Source: Agapetus fuscipes (lineage: Eukaryota > Arthropoda > Insecta > Trichoptera > Glossosomatidae). Taken from it: 64,000 nt of DNA. The notes beneath the pieces are model-generated. The model did no database searches. It worked only from the letters and a program-made list of their open reading frames with translations, and was not told the origin of the DNA. Positions 61,066 to 64,000 of this stretch are shown here, in pieces. Made by a program: the position numbers and the translations under genes. The DNA lies in NCBI GenBank assembly GCA_951799405.1, contig OX637332.1:29922832-29986831 (forward strand). The letters are read 5' to 3'. The stretch's first letter is position 1; the number at the start of each line of letters is the position of its first letter.

Positions 61066-61445
61066 CTCACGGCACACCAGCGTATCGTGGCCCACTGGTT
61101 GCGCGTCACTGCTATGCCATGTAGCTATGTAGACAGGTACTCGATAAGATAGGACTAATATCATTGTTAGGCGCGCTAGCTGTGGACGATGTCTATGGCA
61201 AGACAACTACGCTCACGCTTTTATAAAAAAAAGATGATTTCATGCTTTCGTAGGTAAAGCAACGTTCGAAAAACCATGCACAACAAAAAAAAAGTGAAGC
61301 GACTCACTATAATATATTAATATGGGTGGCCAGAGCCTCTACAGATCTACCTCAACTTCTTCATCTTTTCGATGCATTTAACAACACCACCTTTTAATAC
61401 ATTTTGTGCTTTTCATTCACTCCAAATTATTACTCCATATTATTC
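61066..61445. other. Spacer with a LINE end fragment
   Basis: ggtggccagagcctctacag near 61325 is the inverted end of the 31494-type LINE. Nothing else recognised. Confidence 0.5.
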
Positions 61446-61446
61446 A

Positions 61447-61507
61447 GAGGGCTCTTGAGGTGTGATACACACAAAAATAGCGCTCACCAAATAAATCATC
61501 CTAATAT
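61447..61507 (+). repeat. SINE B tail fragment
   Basis: gagggctcttgaggtgtgat and agcgctcaccaaataaatca, followed by an att repeat. Confidence 0.82.
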
Positions 61508-61756
61508 TATTATTATTTATATTATTTTGTTACACAAATTCATAAATCTAATCAAGCCATACTTTTCTCAGTCTTCCCTTAATCCCGGTATTTTCAACGT
61601 TAGCATAGCGACTTTTATACTGAATGAAAAGGACGCGAATATGTCAATCGTGGAGGTTTTTTTTTTTTATAAGTTTCAAGCCACAGATGCTAACATTGAG
61701 AATACTGGGCCTTACCTTTTTTTTCTTTTCACCTTTCCTATTAAATGAGTGTACCT

Positions 61757-61998
61757 ACTCTAATCTAAGTTGCAAAGATATGTTACATTGGAGATTCACA
61801 TTATATGCATTCTCATAAGCGGACACGTACAAGTTCGCGCTTGCACATGCCGCATGTGAACCTACAACATAAAAACCTAATCTCAAATGGACATACACCC
61901 TGCAACTCTTGCCGTCCTTCCCTAAAACAGGGGTGACATTGGCAAAGTGAACCATTTTTATAGCATGGGTAGTAAGCCGCATACATAAGTCAAGGAAC
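61757..61998 (-). repeat. Family A, full-length copy
   Basis: Tail tctaatctaagttgcaaaga; head end gcatacataagtcaagga with a short deletion. Confidence 0.87.
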
Positions 61999-62277
61999 CA
62001 CTAAATGCAAATATACTGAAAAATAATACAAAAAACATACAAAATAAACGTAGGTACTGTATGTAGGTACTTTAAATATATTTGGTTCATCATTTATTTT
62101 AAATAAAATTTTAATTAAGAAATTGAATAAATACCTGATCAAGTAAAATGTATGATGTTTTAATGTTAAAATCCTCAATTTTAGGGTATGTGTTCGCCTC
62201 AATTATTTCAGCGTATGGCCAAGGAAGAATTGTTTTTGTGGTCTTTCTTATCTTTTTTTATAGTTCCTTTCTTATAG

Positions 62278-62540
62278 TTCCTTGACTTATAGGTTGGTCA
62301 ATTCGGCTGACCACCCATGCTGTAGAAAATGGCTCACTTTGCCAATGACACCCCTGTTTTCAGGGAAGGTCGGCAAGGGTTGCAGGATGTATGTCCATGT
62401 GAGATTCGGGTTTTTATATTGTAGGACTACATGCGGCATGTTTAAGCGCGAATTTGTGCATGTCTGTTTGTGAAAGTGCATATAATGTGAATCTTTAATG
62501 TTACATATATTTTGCAACTTAGATTAGATTAGATAAGATC
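62278..62540 (+). repeat. Family A, full-length copy
   Basis: Head ccttgacttataggttggtc; tail cttagattagattagataag. Confidence 0.87.
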
Positions 62541-62789
62541 TTTCCTTACAGGGGGTTTTATTTTAAATAAAACAATGTTTCCAGAAAAATGTGCAATTTT
62601 ATTACCAAAAACTTGTTTTTACATCATAGGTCATAATATAAATGTGGAGTAAAATAAAACATAAAAAGTATTATGTGAAATATACTAATAATTATGCAAA
62701 CTATAAGACAAGTTTTTAAATACTTCACATTATTAAAATATTAAAAATTAGGTCATATTCTTTTCTCTTTTGATCTATGGCCAACAATA

Positions 62790-64000
62790 AAGTAAAAATG
62801 AAGCCTGAAAATTGACATTAAATAACACAACCTTAAATTAGTATTATATTAAAAATATTAAAGCCTGAAAATTTAGATTAAAAACATGACTACAACGATT
62901 TAAGTAAAATAAGAAAGGCTAGAAATATGGATTTAAAAAAAATACTAAAAGGATTAAAATCAAGAAACCTGAAAATATGCATTAAGGATCACGACATAAT
63001 TAGGATTAAAAATGATAAAGCCTGAAAATATGCATTAAAGAACATGACATAATAAGGATTAAAAATGATAAAGCCTGAAAATATGCATTAAAGAACATGA
63101 CATCTAAATCTAAATCTAAATCTAAGCTGCAAAGATATGTATCATTTGAGATTCATATTAAATGCATTCCCACAAGCAGACATGCATAATTTCGCGCTTA
63201 CACATGCCGCATGTGGACCTACAATATAAAAAACGCAATCTCAAATGAACATAAGCCCTGCAACTCTTGCATAATAAGGATTAAAAATGATATAGCCTGA
63301 AAATATGCATTAAAGAACATGACATAATTAGGATTAAAAATGATAAAGCCTGAAAATATACATTCAAAAACATGCCATAATTAGGAATAAAAATGATAAA
63401 GCCTGAAAATGTGCATTAAAGAACATAAAATAATTAGAATTAAAAAAAAAATGCCTGAAAGTATGCAATAAAGAACATTAAATAAATAAGTTTAAAAATG
63501 ATAAAGCCTGAAAATGTGCATTTAAGGACATGACATTAATAGCCCTATAAACCCAACTTTATTGGGCCCTTATTTGAATGTAACCTAAAATTTTCGTTCT
63601 AATAAAGTTAAAAAAGCAACCCCAATTAAAACACCAACAATAAATGTATAAAAAAATGGAAACCTAAAAATTGCATTTAAAAACATGACAAAATAATAAC
63701 TGAAAATATGCATAAGTGTGATTTAAAAAAATAATAGCTGAAAATATGCATAAGTGTGATTTAAAAAAATAATAACTGAAAATATGCATAAGTGTGATTT
63801 AAAAAAATAATAACTGAAAATATGCATAAGTGTGATTTAAAAAAATAATACCTGAAAAATTGCATTAAGGAACATGACATGATTAGGATTAAAAATAATG
63901 ACGCCTGAAATGAGCATAAAAGAACATAAGGTGATTACGATTAATCAAGAATACCTGACAATATAAATTGAAAACATCAATTAATTGAGTTTAATTAAAA
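62790..64000. repeat. Satellite-like array, about 57-bp period, running off the window
   Basis: Units carry the words gataaagcctgaaaatatgc and attaaagaacatgacataat with aggattaaaaat. Copies are clear between about 62985 and 63540 and degenerate outward; a shorter variant (aactgaaaatatgcataagt) repeats four to five times at 63690-63850. Interrupted by a family A copy. Confidence 0.85.
63103..63268 (-). repeat. Family A copy inserted in the satellite
   Basis: Left side is a simple tail (ctaaat repeated three times then ctaagctgcaaag); the copy is head-truncated at caactcttgc. The satellite word gacataataagg is interrupted, with cat possibly duplicated. Confidence 0.87.

Overview
The window is eukaryotic nuclear DNA: spliced GC-richer exons with GT/AG junctions sit in AT-rich introns and spacers crowded with transposable elements. 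Gene content and repeat types suggest an arthropod, probably an insect; the species cannot be named from sequence alone. Three protein-coding genes are supported.

Gene 1 (plus strand, 1002-21344) is the 3' half of Unr/CSDE1, the multi-cold-shock-domain RNA-binding protein. Seven exons plus a 20-nt final coding piece join with consistent phases and end in a SUZ-C-type tail. The 5' half lies upstream of the window. Its introns hold two ~5.2-5.3 kb DIRS-type tyrosine-recombinase retrotransposons in opposite orientation (7134-12353 minus, 15027-20370 plus), both broken. They flank exons 6 and 7. The minus copy is inserted in a hAT-type MITE and carries a tRNA-Asp sequence with a 3' CCA inside its polymerase region. 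A decayed tandem copy of the SUZ-C exon follows exon 7.

Gene 2 (minus strand, 40143 down to 33851) has three coding exons for a 109-residue secreted cysteine-rich protein: signal peptide, unassigned Cys-rich module, one EGF-like domain. Gene 3 (minus strand, 59349 down to 46325) has eight coding exons for a 428-residue multi-pass membrane protein of unknown function with a C-terminal KXKXX-type ER-retrieval signal.

The rest is mostly mobile DNA. Family A is a ~250-bp SINE-like repeat with at least 25 copies, mostly between 33 and 63 kb. Family B is a tRNA-headed SINE whose tail matches the 3' end of a LINE at 27.5-28.1 kb. Family C is a second tRNA-headed SINE. There are several MITEs with measurable target duplications (8 bp for hAT-like, 3 bp TAA for PIF-like, 4 bp for a 381-bp family), 5'-truncated LINE tails, and hairpin elements with 12-bp target duplications that contain hammerhead-ribozyme-like folds and may be Penelope-type. 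A ~57-bp satellite fills the end of the window. The genes show no operon-like cooperation; the main functional interplay visible is how the repeats sit in and around the genes.
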